The notes: generated by a model not told the origin, from the letters alone. Numbered from the stretch's first letter, positions 45,405 to 59,201 are shown. The stretch: DNA of 64,000 bases from Isoetes taiwanensis (GCA_021234155.1 JAJEKV010000013.1:8319193-8383192), one strand, 5' to 3'. Made by a program: numbers and translations.

Positions 45405-46540
45405 CTGAAAATCTCAAAAACAATGTTAACTATCAAATTCAACCAAATACTATGGCATCCTGTGTCAATATCTCTGCACTAGTTTGTTGATTTGTAACTT
45501 TTGTCTAGGTATGAAGAACCAGGCCGCAACACATATTAAGCACTGTCAGTTTTGTTAGCAGACTAAGTTTGAACAATTACGAATTTCAGGATTGTTGGAG
45601 TCTTGAACTATCATGAATTTTAGGCCTTCTTATAACTTTGAGAGGGCATGATGCATTAATGGTGGTGGTTGACTTTCGAAGAAGTGCGCTTTCTGCCTTG
45701 TAAAACCTTTCTCAACCATCTGTAATAGAGGGATTGATGACAAAATACAAAGATGTTGTTTGCAAATGCACTTCGATGCATGCTTGAGATCATCTTCTAA
45801 TTACTAACCTTTGCAGTGGATATTGTTTTTTCCTAGTGATTAATGCATTCCTTGCTCTTTTTGTCATGCAAAAACCTTTGATTTCAACCGCTACTGAAAA
45901 ACAAAGAGTTAAATACTTTGTTTAAACAGGACGAAATTTATTTTGGGGGCAATTTATACAGCATATCTAAACATTGCATGAATAGATTGAATTCAAAGCA
46001 ATTGCCAGGTTAAGTTACAAATATAAGAGAAATATACTAAAATGCCATCAATGCTTCTGAAAAGCTTCCCTTATTTTAATATTACCAAAAGTCGATGAGA
46101 GCATTTAGCTATTGTATATATTTTTTCACAATGCCAGTGATGTTTATAAGCAAAAATATTAAAGGCCTCAGCTTTGAGTTGGATTGAAATTCACGTGTTC
46201 TATTGTAGCCAGTTAATATGCTGGTTGTTCTCCAAAAGTGGAAGCCAAATCTCCATTTTTGTTTATCCATCAGTTGGCCGCGTTGTACAAATCTACAAGA
46301 TTGATAAAAGGCTTTGCCATTCCTATCACCACACCATTGTGGTCAGTTGTTAGGGAAGCAATTGATAGCTTGGGCAGAGATATTTGGAGTGCAGATTTTA
46401 TGTCAAATAGGTTTTGGACCTCGCCACTCCTTTATTGACCATATATGTATGACACAAGCTCGGGGGAGTGGTTCAAGGTGAAACGACTTGGGGAAAGGAG
46501 CAAGGCTACGCTAAATTATTATTCCTTGAAAGTTGCCTAA

Positions 46541-47190
46541 GAATAGAATAGAATAGAATGTAATTTTGTCGTCAATTAAGACCAATTGCCCTATGGTACC
46601 CAAACAAAGAGGACAACAAGTGTATTAATGTCAGGATTAAATAATCCACATTCCAAGGGGTTTTGGAGGGAAAAACTTTGACAGTAGTAAGTGTGCTGAC
46701 AAATTGTACAATAAAAAATTAGGTACAATTCAATACAGCGCCTAAGGACATATCTGAGTGTGCATATCCATGACCTCTTGAAGATATGGTATCAGTAAGA
46801 TCACAGAGGCCCTGTCTAGTAGCAATGTTGTGGCTGGTTAGGTTGGACTAACTAAACCTGTGCGTGGATATGATCGAATGCTGGACAACTTTACAAGGCA
46901 TGACAGTCATCCTCAATGGCCCCCTGCTGACAACAATGACAAATCCTATCCTCCCATGTTTCTCGAGTCCATCTGCCTGTCTTAATGTGGAGATGATGTG
47001 TACTCGTGTGAATGGAAGCTATTAGTCCGCGATTCTTCATAGGCAAATGTGTTGCAGGTAGCATTGTGGACCTCGTATGCGCATGGGATTGATCTGCTAC
47101 TGGTAGTATGCCATCTTAACCTGTGTAAGAGCACCATATCGCAAAGTTTGCTAAGGAAGCACACATCAAGGTACTACCTCAAGAAGGGGA
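46541..47190 (-). mobile_element. LINE 3' fragment, duplicated copy
   Basis: Matches 22,071-22,735 including the zinc-knuckle-like RICHCCQQGAIEDDCH and the GAATA tail (only four units here). A duplicate of the same insertion and not an independent event. Confidence 0.65.
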
Positions 47191-47280
47191 AAGGGCAACA
47201 GATAATATTAAGGGAGACCTTTTTCTAGATATTTCAAAAGAGCATCTTTATTATATGGAAACCATCTATTAAAATAAAAG

Positions 47281-48079
47281 ACCTGATACTTTTAGTCAAG
47301 GCTTGAAATTTAGAGTTCCTCCCCAGACTAGATTTACTTACTAAAATTTAAAAAAGAAAGAAAGAGAAAAACTAGATTTGTGGCTTGCTTTATGTTGATT
47401 TTGAAGTTCTCCATAGAGATATTCCTTTCATTGAGCCGTAAATGGATTTACCAAAACCCAAAAATCTTTCTAGTCTATTCTTTTCTTTAGAGCCATAAAT
47501 GGCCTTACCAAAGCCCACAAATATTTCTATTCTATTCTTTTCTAAAGTGCTGAAGTAAAATTAAAACTCGTTGGTCTGGTCTTTAAGCAACGTTCTCTAG
47601 TGTACAATACTGAAGTTTTGGGCATAGCTAGTGCTTTATGAAATTTAGTTTTGAGCACTAATAACCAGTTATACCATGCACTATTATATTAACCCAATTG
47701 ACAACTAGGTAGAAAAATGTAGATCCCCCAACCACACCTACATTATATACTTAGGCCGAGTTTACACTCTTGGAAGAGCTTGGAAGTTATCATCATGAGT
47801 TAAGGTAGCAAGATCCCCATGAATTGTTAATTCTTCGTTCTAAAATTTGCGGGATAGGCAAAGCTTAGTGCCGGTTCTACCATTGATATAGGCCACATTA
47901 ATGTCTTAAAGTTCTTTCTATTCAATTTTCAAGTTGCATCCTCTTATTCCTGAGTAATACATTTGGCATGTTATAGTGAGGAGCTTATTCTCGAATATAA
48001 AAAATAATGAGCCATATTTTGGTTTTCGGGAATCCTATGATCATAACATCCAAAGACTTTTTTCTTCAGATCCAAGTCA
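47281..48079. other. Unassigned intergenic DNA
   Basis: No gene or repeat end recognised. A short imperfect duplication lies at 47,440-47,550 (GAGCC-TAAATGG-TTACCAAA). Confidence 0.4.
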
Positions 48080-48084
48080 ACTAG

Positions 48085-48457
48085 TGTTACAACCCATGGA
48101 ACGGGCCAAGTTTGGCTACCATGAACCCCCTGGATTCCCCACTCCTCGAGTCCCTTGGACTCCCCACGCCAAACGTGTGTTGATCCCCTGGATCAATACT
48201 GCAACATCGTGCAGTTCTCTAATCGTTCTCAGAACGATTCTTCATGGCCTCCCCTTCTTGAGATCCATGATCTCTTATATAGGGTACTACTCTTGTGGCA
48301 TGCCGCCACATGTATGCATGCATGCATATGGACTCTTGGAGTCTCCTTATGCCACTTGTCCCTTAAACCTCTAATCCTTAGGTTTAATGGTCCTATGACC
48401 TAGGGACCAACATATGCATATAACATATGACTTAGGGCCTAACCTATGTTCGTAACA
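48085..48457 (-). repeat. 3' LTR of the non-coding element
   Basis: 373 bp. Near-identical to 53,370-53,667 except for about 75 extra bases after ACCCATGG (48,100-48,175: GAACGGGCCAAGTTTGG onward) that the other LTR lacks. Confidence 0.9.
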
Positions 48458-51400
48458 TACCTCCCCCTTTCAAATCCTTGGTCCCCAAGGATCATGGGAG
48501 TATGTGTATCTTGAAACCCATTCCCTGGGTCACCCGGTGACCATGGTTTCACCATCTAGTCCATTTGAAACCCTTTCCCTAAATCACCTCGTGATCATGG
48601 TTTTGTCTTCTCGTCCCTTCAGAAACCCGTTCCCTGGATCACCCTGTGATCATGGTTTCATCCTCTAGTCCCTTCCGAAACCCGTTCCCTGGATCACCCT
48701 GTGATCATGGTTTCATAGCTCATTCTTTAGCGGACGTCCTACTTGTCATCCCTGATGCAAGTCTCTAATTCTTTAGTTTTAGGTAACTGACCTCATATTG
48801 ACTCCACTAATCCTTCCGTGTTATCAAGGGATTTTGAGTCAGATGAGGATTTGGCTGCATGTACACTTCACTTTCCCATGTAGCCTTGGGAAGTGACTGA
48901 TCTCGCCACAAGTTCTAGTACTCTGCAATACTCTTATTGCGCAGCCTCCGAATGCGAGTGTCTAGAATCGCCTCAGGAGTTACCTCAGAGCTAAGGGCTA
49001 GGAGTACTGTCACAATCTTTGGACAATATTGCTTTCTTGAGTTGACTTATGCGGAATAGGGCGCACTCCTAATCCATTCATACGTTCTAACTCAACTCAT
49101 ATGCTGTCTTCATTGACCCTTCCCGAGTCCAACACATTGGGACATCTATAACTAATGGTCTCAAGGTTCTTACCTTGCCACTAGTATTATAATACCTATT
49201 TGGAACCTTGCATCTATTCTTCTGCCAAGAACCCAGGTTCTTTATGACGCATGTACCAACTTTTTGGACTAGAATAGAGGCCCACTTTATCCCTTAGTTG
49301 ACACTTAGTGCAACTAAGTACCTGATGCTAGTCATGTGAATTCACTAACCTATGTGAATTCAATGTTCTTGATCCCAGATCTAAGAATACTATGCTACAA
49401 AAGACCCTGCTTCTTATAAGCAATACAGTGGTAATGACCATAGACTCCCCCAGAAATCTAATTAGAAACAAGATTCTAATAATTGTACCACTCACACTCT
49501 GATCATTTATCAGAGATTTTTTTGCAACATTAACCCCAGGTTAATCCTTGCATTTCTAGAGGCCTTGCTCTATAAATACCCAGTACACCAATTATGGCTA
49601 ATCATGAATTCTAATTGGATTCTCTATCACAACTCCCATAGTTGATTCTCTTCCGCCAAGCATCTCAAGAATCCTTATATTCATGTATACTACTTTGATA
49701 ACAAGTAGTGATGGTTCGGACTCTGCCCTTTTAGGTCTCCATGGCATGCCTGGCCCTGCCAGCATAACGCCATTCCTCTAGGAAAACATTCTTCCTAAGT
49801 CTGACAACCTTCGTATCTTTATTAGGTGAACCCTTTCCTCAACAATTTTGGGTTCCACATTCACATTCCAGTTTGTGACCTCTTTTTCTTAGGGTAGAAT
49901 AAGCTAGGAAATCCTTTTCCTCCCCCTTTCAAAAAAAGTCAAGCAATCCTTTGCTTTTGGAAGTGAATTCTTAAAGTAATATGCATTCAATTTACAGCCT
50001 GACATAGAACTTATCTATTACTCAACTTGGATGATATACTAATAGGAGTTTTGGCCACTCTCTAAGCCTTGCTTATAAGAGTTTTGACTATTCCCTAAAT
50101 TACTGTATGGTGGTGTTCCTAGTGAAGCCTCACTAGAACCCAAATACCTTGCCTTGCAAGATCGAGCAAGAAGACCTTTAAGTCTATGCTCACACTCTTT
50201 CTATAGAGCCAACGGGTCTAACTACCTTACTTCTTAACTTTGTTGGCTTCCATAGCTTAACACCCCAAGTAATGCATCGTCAATTCCAAATTGATTTGCA
50301 AGCCCAACCAACGCATTGGCAGAGACCACTTCCAGGTCTCTTACATGCTTAATTTGTGGGGTACTTTGTTGCTCATGCCATATTGACTCTTAAAGATCAT
50401 GATTCTAGTAGATTCCTCATCACGGAACTACTCTCTCACTTGACGTAAGTCACTAGACTTAGCTCTAAATGATCTTTTCAATAGGCATCATCGATCTCCT
50501 AGGGACCATTGCATCATAAGTGAAGCACCATTATGCTCCATCCATACATCAATCAGTATCTATTCATACACATATGTGTTTGATGTTAATACAGAGTTCA
50601 TGCAAAAAAAATCAAGCAACTCAGTTTAACACGACTAATTGGCCTTGCAAACTCTAACATATAGAATTACATGGACCTTGGTTTCCACCACTTCCTAAAT
50701 GATACCCACCATGTTTTCCATACGAGAACTCTCATTAGGGGTTCTTGTTGTGCCTAGCTTTGCTTTTCATGCTTTGGCTTAGAGCTAACCCAAGTCATTC
50801 TCGACTTTGCTCAATAGCCCTTATGGTTGCATCACATGACTTACCTAAGTCAACTGCAACTTTAATTGGTCCACCAGTACCACAGCTTCTTGACCTCGTC
50901 AAAAGCTTCTCGTTGTACTAACCCCTAATTCATACTTGAACTTCATTCAAGATTCTTATGGGGCTTTGATTTCCCAGAATACACTTTCAACCATTGGCGG
51001 CCAAGCCAGCAAAATTTTCAACCTCAAGACACTCTTAAAGGGTGAAACTATTCTTATACGGCTTGCCCCTTACTAGATCCTCTTTCGAAAGTGAATAACT
51101 CTTATCAATGGGAAATTCATAGATAGGATCCAATTATTTGGTTTGAATTATGTGCCATAAAGTCAATTTCCTTGACTACTTGTTCTAACACATATTCATT
51201 GCTTTGCCAATCTATGGCTATAAGGCATACTATACATCTCATAATACCTATACAAGCCCAGCTTATATATTGCGACCATATGTTTTACCCCAAGCCCCGC
51301 TTGAACATACTGGGCAATAAGATGTATTCACAACTCCTAGTTGCATATAGATGTAGGAATATAACTCTACTAACATTCTTGTTTCCAAACAAGAGATATT

Positions 51401-53369
51401 GAGATTTTCTAACCAATCTCAGTATCTTAGTTTGAGCATAGGTAGAGTTTATGGAACTAGACAGTCCAATCAATCATATTGTAGCTTGATTCATCCTTGA
51501 CATCTTTCCAGAGACACCCTCTGAAATCAGTTTAACAAACGCTACAATAATCTATTGCATGCATCCATATGATCCTAGTTGAATCCGTTTGCTTCTTTAT
51601 TTATTTTAAGTGCTCTTCCCAGAAGAACCCCTTAAAATGACTAACAAGTTGCTTTGCAATTACTATCTTATAGTTTCTACCTGATAAGTTCTCAACCTTA
51701 TCAGTACTGCAACTTGTATTCTCTAGATGCGCTAGCTAGCATCTCTAGCTATAGTACTTTTAAATTATAGATTCCATGTGTAGATGTTCATCTATAAAGG
51801 TTATTTTCTTGACCCAACAATCTCAGATTGTATATGTTCCTTTGGAATTTTTTCAAAGGAATACTTCAAGCTAAGTTAATTTATTGCCACTTTCCTTTAT
51901 GCAACCAAGATCCTTCTTGGTGCTTATAAGAAAGCATATCATACAAGGCATAAAACCTTTAAATCCTTCAAAATTCCTTTCTAGAATTCAAGGACCTTAT
52001 TCTCAACACTTACCACAAGTGTTGTTATTCCCAAGTGTTACTATGTTCCAAGGAACTAGTTAGGACTTCCGGTATTCTAATAAAAGCTCTGCTTCCAAGA
52101 TGTCCACTTAACGGACCCCAAATCCTCCAAGTAACCAAGTCCTAGCATTCATGAGGAACTAGTATCCACAATATTTCCCAAATATTGTGCACTTCTAGCA
52201 CAAACCCTAAGGTCGTGCACTAGTGACCCCTTGAGTCAATAGTAATATATCCGTCACCAATTCCCTACAAGGATTGGTTAAAGGAACATGCAACCTCGTA
52301 CCACCCTACCCAGTAGAGTGAGCCAATGACCCCAGATCAAGTGGTTATCACGAGCAACAACATTCGAACATTGGACTCCATTCTCCATTTCTAGTTTCTT
52401 CTTACGCCACACTACCCAATAGTGTGCGTCAACTGGGCATGATCCCAGATCATGACACCCTATGATGCACTCATTGAAAGGGATCTTTGGAGGACAATAA
52501 CGCTTTTGTTAAAACATAATTTCTCTTAGTTCCTTGAACGTAAAGACGCTCTTCAAAAGAACCATCCTAGATATCAACTAATTTTAAAAACTCAAAGCTC
52601 TAGGGGTCTTATATTAAGCATATTCACATGCTCCAGGGTATGGCCCATCTCCATGTGGTTCGTCTATGTTCCACTACTGAGCCCCCGACTCCTCATGACG
52701 AAACCACCTAACACTCTTGGAGTGCTATACCAATGTTACAACCTATTTTCCTTTCAGCAAACCCAGTTTGCAAGAATGCAGTAGGTGGTAATACCAACAA
52801 GTGCCCTTGGCCCTTGTTCATTACTAGTTCAACTAGTACCAACATTAGCTAAAATCGTAAATAAGTAACAACCCATTAAAACCTTCCCTTTAATTTTTAA
52901 TGGTTGATAACGGGGAACAAAATCCCTCATTTTTTTAATGGGCTGATAATGGGTCCTGGGTACCCTTTAGCAAAAAAAATCACAGAATCGAAAATCTCAG
53001 GATCACGAAGTCGTGATTCCGTGCCAGACAAGATCGATCGCTCCGGGCTGCTCGGTACTCGGATTGCCACGAAATTTGGCAGGTAAGCATTTTGGCCCCA
53101 AACGCTCCTGCTCGTAAATTTTCAGCTCAAACTGAGCTGTTTTGCAAAATCCGTTTTTCCAGGCCCCAAACATGATTTAGCAAGCCCTGCTTGCCCAGAG
53201 ACTGCTACAGCGATTTCATATTGGCTTCTCAAGTCCCCAGGAGCCTGAAGAACGATTCTAAGGCCAAACGTTTGCACTTCGTGGATGCTCCAGAAATTGC
53301 TCTCAAGTTGTGCTCTCTTAACTGTTGCGCAGCCTCGAACCCAGCATCAAACTTAGGCTCTGATACCAA

Positions 53370-53667
53370 TGTTACAACCCATGGGTGTGTTGATCCCCTG
53401 GATCAATACTGCAACATCGTGCAGTTCTCTAATCGTTCCCAGAACGATTCTTCATGGCCTCCCCTTCTTGAGATCCATGATCTCTTATATAGGGTACTAC
53501 TCTTGTGGCATGCCGCCACATGTATGCATGCATGCATATGGACTCTTGGAGTCTCCTTATGCCACTTGTCCCTTAAACCTCTAATCCTTAGGTTTAATGG
53601 TCCTATGACCTAAGGACCAACATATGCATATAACATATGACTTAGGGCCTAACCTATGTTCGTAACA
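53370..53667 (-). repeat. 5' LTR of the non-coding element
   Basis: 298 bp, TG...CA. Open frames crossing it in both LTRs are repeats of LTR sequence, not genes. Confidence 0.9.
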
Positions 53668-53672
53668 ACTAG

Positions 53673-55171
53673 TATGTCAAACTAGTATTCGCGCACATCC
53701 ATCCTTCAAATTGAAGTCCTAAATATCAAAGATGGAGTAAATTGATACGCCGGAAGAAAGACTACAAATGTTTAAGTGTGAGAACTTGCCCCCAACACCT
53801 TTGATATGACCCCGTATGTTACTTTCAAATTAATTGATAGCGAATCTTGTAATTGCAACTTCTATAAAATGTGTATTACATGCAAAATGATATAGCTTGT
53901 AAAATGACTCTTGAAGCATTCTTGTAATGGCATCACATAAGATTTCATACTTCACTTTTTGTTGGTATTCGTTAAGCAACGTTTTCTTCAAGTTACATAA
54001 CTGTAGCTAAAGAGAAAAAGAAGAGAGATGATCTATAGAATAATTGTACCATTGACTAATTAGCCAATAGTTGGTTGCTCCATGAAAGCATGTGGTCCAA
54101 AACAAAGATAACAAACTTGATCTATTGGTGTGTGAAGTAAGAGACAAGTTCTGTCAAGTTAAAACTCTCCCCTTTCTGTTCCCAAACAATGCATCAATTA
54201 GCAAGCAAGCGACAAACCCACATTCTTAGGCTCACATGAACCAAGGGGTCACTTGAAGCCTTTACAGGTATTATAATGCACAACCATTGATTAGAAAGCT
54301 TTACGTTTTTGTCTTGTATATTCATGCATGATGTAGTAGACGCCTTTTTTTTTGTCATATACGTCCTTGCATGATGTAGCAGAAATATGAATGCCAACTG
54401 GGTTGATGGAGCTATATGCAAACATTACATAAAATATAAGGTGGGGCACGTAATGTGAGAAGTCCTAAGACGAATATTTTGTTGTTTGTGCAGGGCCCAA
54501 CTAGGGTCAATTACCAATTTATTGCATGTGGGTCCTTGCTGTCTGCTAATCAAAGCAACTGACCTTTTGGGAACCAACAAGTGTTTTAAGGTTGTTGCAA
54601 TCCTCTTGCTTTATCAAGAACAACATTTAGTATATCTTTCAGATGCTATATGTCCAATTTGAGACCAGCTCCATTTATGTACAGAAATTGTACAGTAGAG
54701 AAAACAATTCTGCACTCACCAAAACTAAACAGCACTCTTCTTAGAGTGTTGTCCACAATAATTTTACCATAACACAGCATGCTCCTAGAAAATAATACCA
54801 CTCTAGAGAACTTGCAAGTTCTCTATGTTGTTAGTGTACAGAAATTCCCAAGGGGGCAGTTCATGTTCCATTATCTCAGCCTCGATAAGCAAAGACCTTT
54901 TTCGTGCCATCTGCAGGTTGCACCGCCAGGAGTTCTTTATCATCTTGAAGCTAATGTAGCCACCAAGCTCAATCCAATTATTTCAGATCAACTACGGTAA
55001 AGCTCTCCACATACTTCCTCTGTAAAAGACTCTGTAGATTCATACACAAAAGCAACCTTCTGAGTTGCATTTATGTGAAGAATCCTTGAGCAATGTTTGT
55101 CCAGAAGAAAGCTGGCAAGTGGCAGGCAGTGACGAAAAGACGTCTCATAAACCCTGTACCCTCTACACCTC
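53673..55171. other. 3' flank of the ARF gene
   Basis: No gene seen. The ARF 3' UTR should lie just below 55,171; no clear poly(A) signal position was fixed. Confidence 0.5.
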
Positions 55172-58100
55172 TCATATCCCATCACTTATACAAGAAGGAT
55201 CACTGTAATTGCTTCCCATACCAGGATTCCTTGGTCCTGTAGTCATATTACCTGAGGGCATGTGAGATTCTTGTCCCAAAATGTTGCGATGATCTTGTCG
55301 CATGATGCAGTCATCTGAACTGCTGCTTGTTTGCCGCGGCTGAACTTGGACAGAACTCAACCAGCCCATCTGTTCTTGGTTCATCTGCAATACTTCTGAT
55401 GGTGATAGAATCTTGATGCATCTAACACAACTCACAAACTCTCTGTAGAAAGAAAAAAAAAATGAACATGAACAATTATGAAGGAACATAACATAAGTAA
55501 CAGCAACAAAGGGATTGGTTTTATAGTGCATACTCCCAAGGATCATCTCCTAAAAGAAGCATGTCATTTTCGTTATCGACAAAGACAACTTGCCATCCTG
55601 AACGAGGTTCGTCAAGTTGCCCTTCTAAATTGAACATACGGGCTAATTCTGCACGCAGATCTTCATAAGTTTTGAAACGTGTGACATCCAGTGACCTCCC
55701 AACAGACCCCAATTTATGCACCTGCTAAGAATTGTTAGAAACATTAACATGAAACTAAATAAGGCTCTTGTAAAACTTTTATTTCTACCTTTGTAAACGT
55801 TCTGACTGGTGGAGGGTAAACTTGTTGAGGCCAGTTTGAAGCTTGCTGCAAGAAACCGTTCTCATCCAAATTCCCATTCATTACCATATTAGCATTCATC
55901 TGCATTTCTGACCCTGAAGTTGAACAGGTCATGAACTGACTTTGCATATCCTTTCCCTTTGTAAAGCCTACTTGCTGGAAGGAAGAAGCAGCATCAGACA
56001 TAGCCAGGGGACCATCTATGCTCACACCAAATAAGAGGTGACTGCTCCTAGGGTCAGATTGGACGGATTCTTGGTCATGTGGGTTGGACTGTGAATGTAC
56101 AGCAGGCCCAAGTGGTACTTGACCAGAAGAATCTGGCCTGGGCATGGAAAAAGACATCTGCTGCGCATCTGGATGGCCTGTATCTTTCATTGCTGCCATC
56201 CAATTTCTTGCAGCCTGATTCTCTTGGGTGATGAGTCCTGATCCAGGTAACATGCCAGGTTGTTGTTTCTGCATATAACTTTGATTGGGACGCATTAAAG
56301 GTGGAAACTCGGTATCTTCATCTCCTACGAGGTTTCCTTGATTTCCTTTGGTCAGAATACTTTGAAGAGAAAATGGAGGAACAGCTGCATGACTTATTTC
56401 TGATTCACCATAGTTGGCTGAACTTCTCATGGAGGATGGTAAGTTTAAGGATGTCTGTTGAACTGCAGTTGGGTTCTGCATCATTGAATCTGTCGGAAGG
56501 TTTGGCAACTGCATCTGCTGTCCTTGAGAATGCTGTTGTTGCATTTGTTGCTTTGATGTTTGAATTATGGGAGGCAATTGTGCTTGCTGATTTTGAGCCC
56601 CAAACTGCATTTGTTGGAACTGAATCACTGGTGGATTGTGCTGCTGAATCAGCTGCTTTGAATGTGCTGTTCTTATCTCTTGGAGGGCATCAACAGCCAT
56701 TGCGTGATAGTAATCTGGTTGCACTGCAGGTGTAACTGCATCGGGTCTTTGCTGCAGACGTAACCAGTGTTCCATACCCATCCCAGAAAAGTTCATGCTA
56801 TCTTCAGCTCTTCCCCAAATAGATCTCTTCATACTTGCCTCTAAATCATCTTCACCTGCAATATAAGAGAATGCAAGGTCAATAATTTCTTACTAAATTG
56901 TTTGATAGCATGCATCTGTGAAAAAAATTACCAGGTCTGAGCCGTTTTGGCCTTAACAATAATGAAGGGTTGCACAAAAGAAAAGGAGCTGTAAGTGGCT
57001 CTATCTCCCACAATGACACCCTTCTCTGTCTTTGTCCAGCAGTGGACTCATCCCAGCCAACCTGAATAAAGCACTTAGTTAGAAAAATGCTAGGGCACAT
57101 TCTTAGAATGTTTCAAAGAATATATGCTACCTTAAGGGAACGCCAATATGAACCAGGCCATCTTGAAGAATCAAGGTCACCTATTCCAGTAATAGTACCC
57201 ATGTACCTGATAATGGAAGCCAGTTGTTAATACTATGATTATTACTCCACGATGTCATCCAAAGCAATCAATTTTAAAGATCATTATGCATTTTTCTTCA
57301 CCTTCTCGTGCTGGAGTCCTCCGTTTCCATTTCCATTCGAAAGCGCATCCCGACAGATACTTGTGTATGATAGATTGCCTTGTTGTATCTCGCAAGAGGA
57401 ATAACAAATTCTGATGGGCTGGCCCTGCAGTTAGGAATCATTCCAATGTTTAGTTAGAAGTTCATGGTTGACAACTGTTAAAGAATTTGTTACTCTAAAG
57501 TTTGTTGTGCCTGCCTTGGATTATAAAATATGGTAAACCGGCTGCTAGTAGAGGCTGCATGGGCTGCAGCTGCCAGGACCCCAATAAGCATGCTGTCACT
57601 TGACAGTAATGATGAAGGCATGTTAGTTTGTTGCCTATTTGCACGTCGTATTCCAAGAAGAAGTTGTCCACTCTCATCTCTGTTTACAAAGATCACAATA
57701 GGGTCAAAATACAAATTCTCATCACCAGAAATATAGCATGAACAGGACATTATAGAACACCTCATAAAGAGTACAGTATCACCAGCTTGTAGCCTCTTTG
57801 CACTGACAAAAACACTCCATCCCGTCGTAAGTAAGTGTCTTCGTGGCTGACCTGAAAATTCAAGGGGGTTTAGTTGGCATGATTTCGTTCACAAAATTCA
57901 CTGTATGCTTTCATACCGCGGTATATATGTCGGAAATGCCACTCATTATTGTGCAAATCTCTTGCAACAAGCTCCTGTGCTGGAGGTTGCTTGTTGTAAT
58001 CCTACATTAGAGGTGTTCAATCCATGAGAAAGTTATGATAGTTTACTTCTAAAAAAACTAAAGGTGGAACATACAAGGGGTGGGAAGACTTTTTCTGCAG

Positions 58101-59201
58101 CTCTGCGTGGAATCGAGAAACCTCCATGAGTACTTGTATCACTTGCAGTTAAAGTCTTGGAAAATGATATGGTGGGCTGCTTAGGCTGTATCCCATGGTC
58201 TGGTGACAAAAACAAGTCCTTAACCTGTTGCTGCTGTTGATGGGAACACATAATGGACAATGATGAGGATTGAGACAAAATTTTACATGTAAAGCTGTTG
58301 ACAGATGCTTACCCCATTCACTGGTTGCAAGGTCATCTGTGCATAAACCTCGTCATTTTCCTGATCCGCCTGAATGAATGGAAACATCATAAGCATTAAG
58401 CAGAAATTAAGCATGGCCTATATGGTCGAGATCAAATACTCACATGCAAAGTGACGTTGTGCAACTGGCAAATCAGCTGTGCTGGAAGATTGGGATAGCT
58501 AGGAATCTGTGCCTCAGCCTCCTTCTGCGTAGAGGCAATAACCTAGACATGAAAACATGTATGAGTCCAACTTTCTGATCTCCAAACTTTTTGAGAAGAT
58601 CAATCGTAATAACCCCCACTTACTTGCTCGCTGTGTCCCTGAGGGAAATAAACGACATGGCTTCCAATTGAAGGCAATGTGATGAGCGGACCAGCACATT
58701 CTAGCCATAAAGCCGGGTTTATATTTCTCCTTTCTCCTGCCAACGGTTTAAGTTTAAATATGAGTACGTTTATCCCGGCTACATATGCATCTAACGCAAA
58801 CAAACCAGATTACTCGAAGACAAAAGTGTTCTAGTGTGCAGAAAGGATTTGAAAGCAATTCAGGAATCAGGAAGGAAAATATAGAAATTCGTAAGGCCTC
58901 GGGCAAATATCCTTTCATTGTTGTTCGATTGGGCTGAATAAGCGTCAAACAGCTGTCCTTGTTTCAAGCCTCATTGACAGACTAAATTTAGGCTCCTCGT
59001 CCATGAATAGGGTACATTTTTCTGCAGCTTGTAACCCGGAAATACCATTGCAGTAGTTTGCCATCTTCTTTGTTCAGACTTGCATGATATTTGCTTTAAG
59101 ACTCAATAAAGGCCTTTTGAAAGGATTCGCGGTTTTATTCTACACAAGATCTGCACAAAACTTAAACATAACGGCAACCAAAATGCATCAGTACCTTCCA
59201 T
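55172..59201 (-). CDS. ARF: Auxin response factor, class A (Q-rich activator type)
   Basis: Nuclear transcription factor that binds auxin response elements and is repressed by Aux/IAA proteins. Exons (minus): 59201-59195, 58736-58624, 58542-58444, 58369-58313, 58224-58075, 58001-57917, 57851-57761, 57679-57515, 57424-57302, 57206-57131, 57061-56932, 56855-55789, 55721-55534, 55442-55172. They join into about 873 aa, and 14 exons is usual for this class. Order: dimerisation/B3 DNA-binding region ([46 protein letters not shown]), ARF ancillary domain ([20 protein letters not shown]), Q-rich middle region (about residues 366-717), PB1 domain with the basic FTKV lysine and acidic [17 protein letters not shown]. 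The start is the 7-base coding exon ATGGAAG. Intron 8 is GC-AG. The Q-rich middle region assigns it to the ARF5/6/7/8/19 group; finer placement is not possible here. Confidence 0.95.

Larger units (their letters stand above)
44795..47280. repeat. 3 kb unit, copy IV
   Basis: Runs from GGCAGAAATTTTATTGGTTT through the 700-bp block, the TTCGATGCATGCTTGAGATC block, the SVVREAIDSLG frame (46,298-46,438), the empty MITE site (46,501), the (GAATA)4 tail and LINE fragment (46,541-47,190), to the ATATTTCAAAAGAGCATC block. It is closest to copy III. Confidence 0.75.
48085..53667 (-). mobile_element. Non-coding LTR retrotransposon related to chromoviruses
   Basis: 5,583 bp. LTRs 48,085-48,457 and 53,370-53,667 (TGTTACAACCC...GTTCGTAACA), TSD ACTAG at 48,080-48,084 and 53,668-53,672. 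Minus-strand primer site TTGGTATCAGAGCCTAAG is at 53,352-53,369 and polypurine tract TTTGAAAGGGGGAGGTA beside the 3' LTR. Positions 48,900-49,010 match 7,990-8,110 of the chromovirus (integrase tail/chromodomain, e.g. GCGAGTGTCTAGAATCGCCT). Yet no frame over about 80 codons exists in the 4.9 kb interior. A non-autonomous derivative. Confidence 0.88.

Noticed and set aside
53191..53613. 140-codon open frame
   Set aside because: It runs from the element interior through its primer site into the LTR; the same LTR frame appears at 48,155-48,403. Not a gene.
55837..55857. Seven-base perfect seed (TGAAGCT) resembling miR167 against the ARF transcript
   Set aside because: Only about 13 of 21 positions match and the cleavage region is mismatched; not a supportable target site.
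56301..56735. Plus-strand 144-codon frame inside the ARF middle region
   Set aside because: Antisense shadow of the long Q-rich ARF exon.
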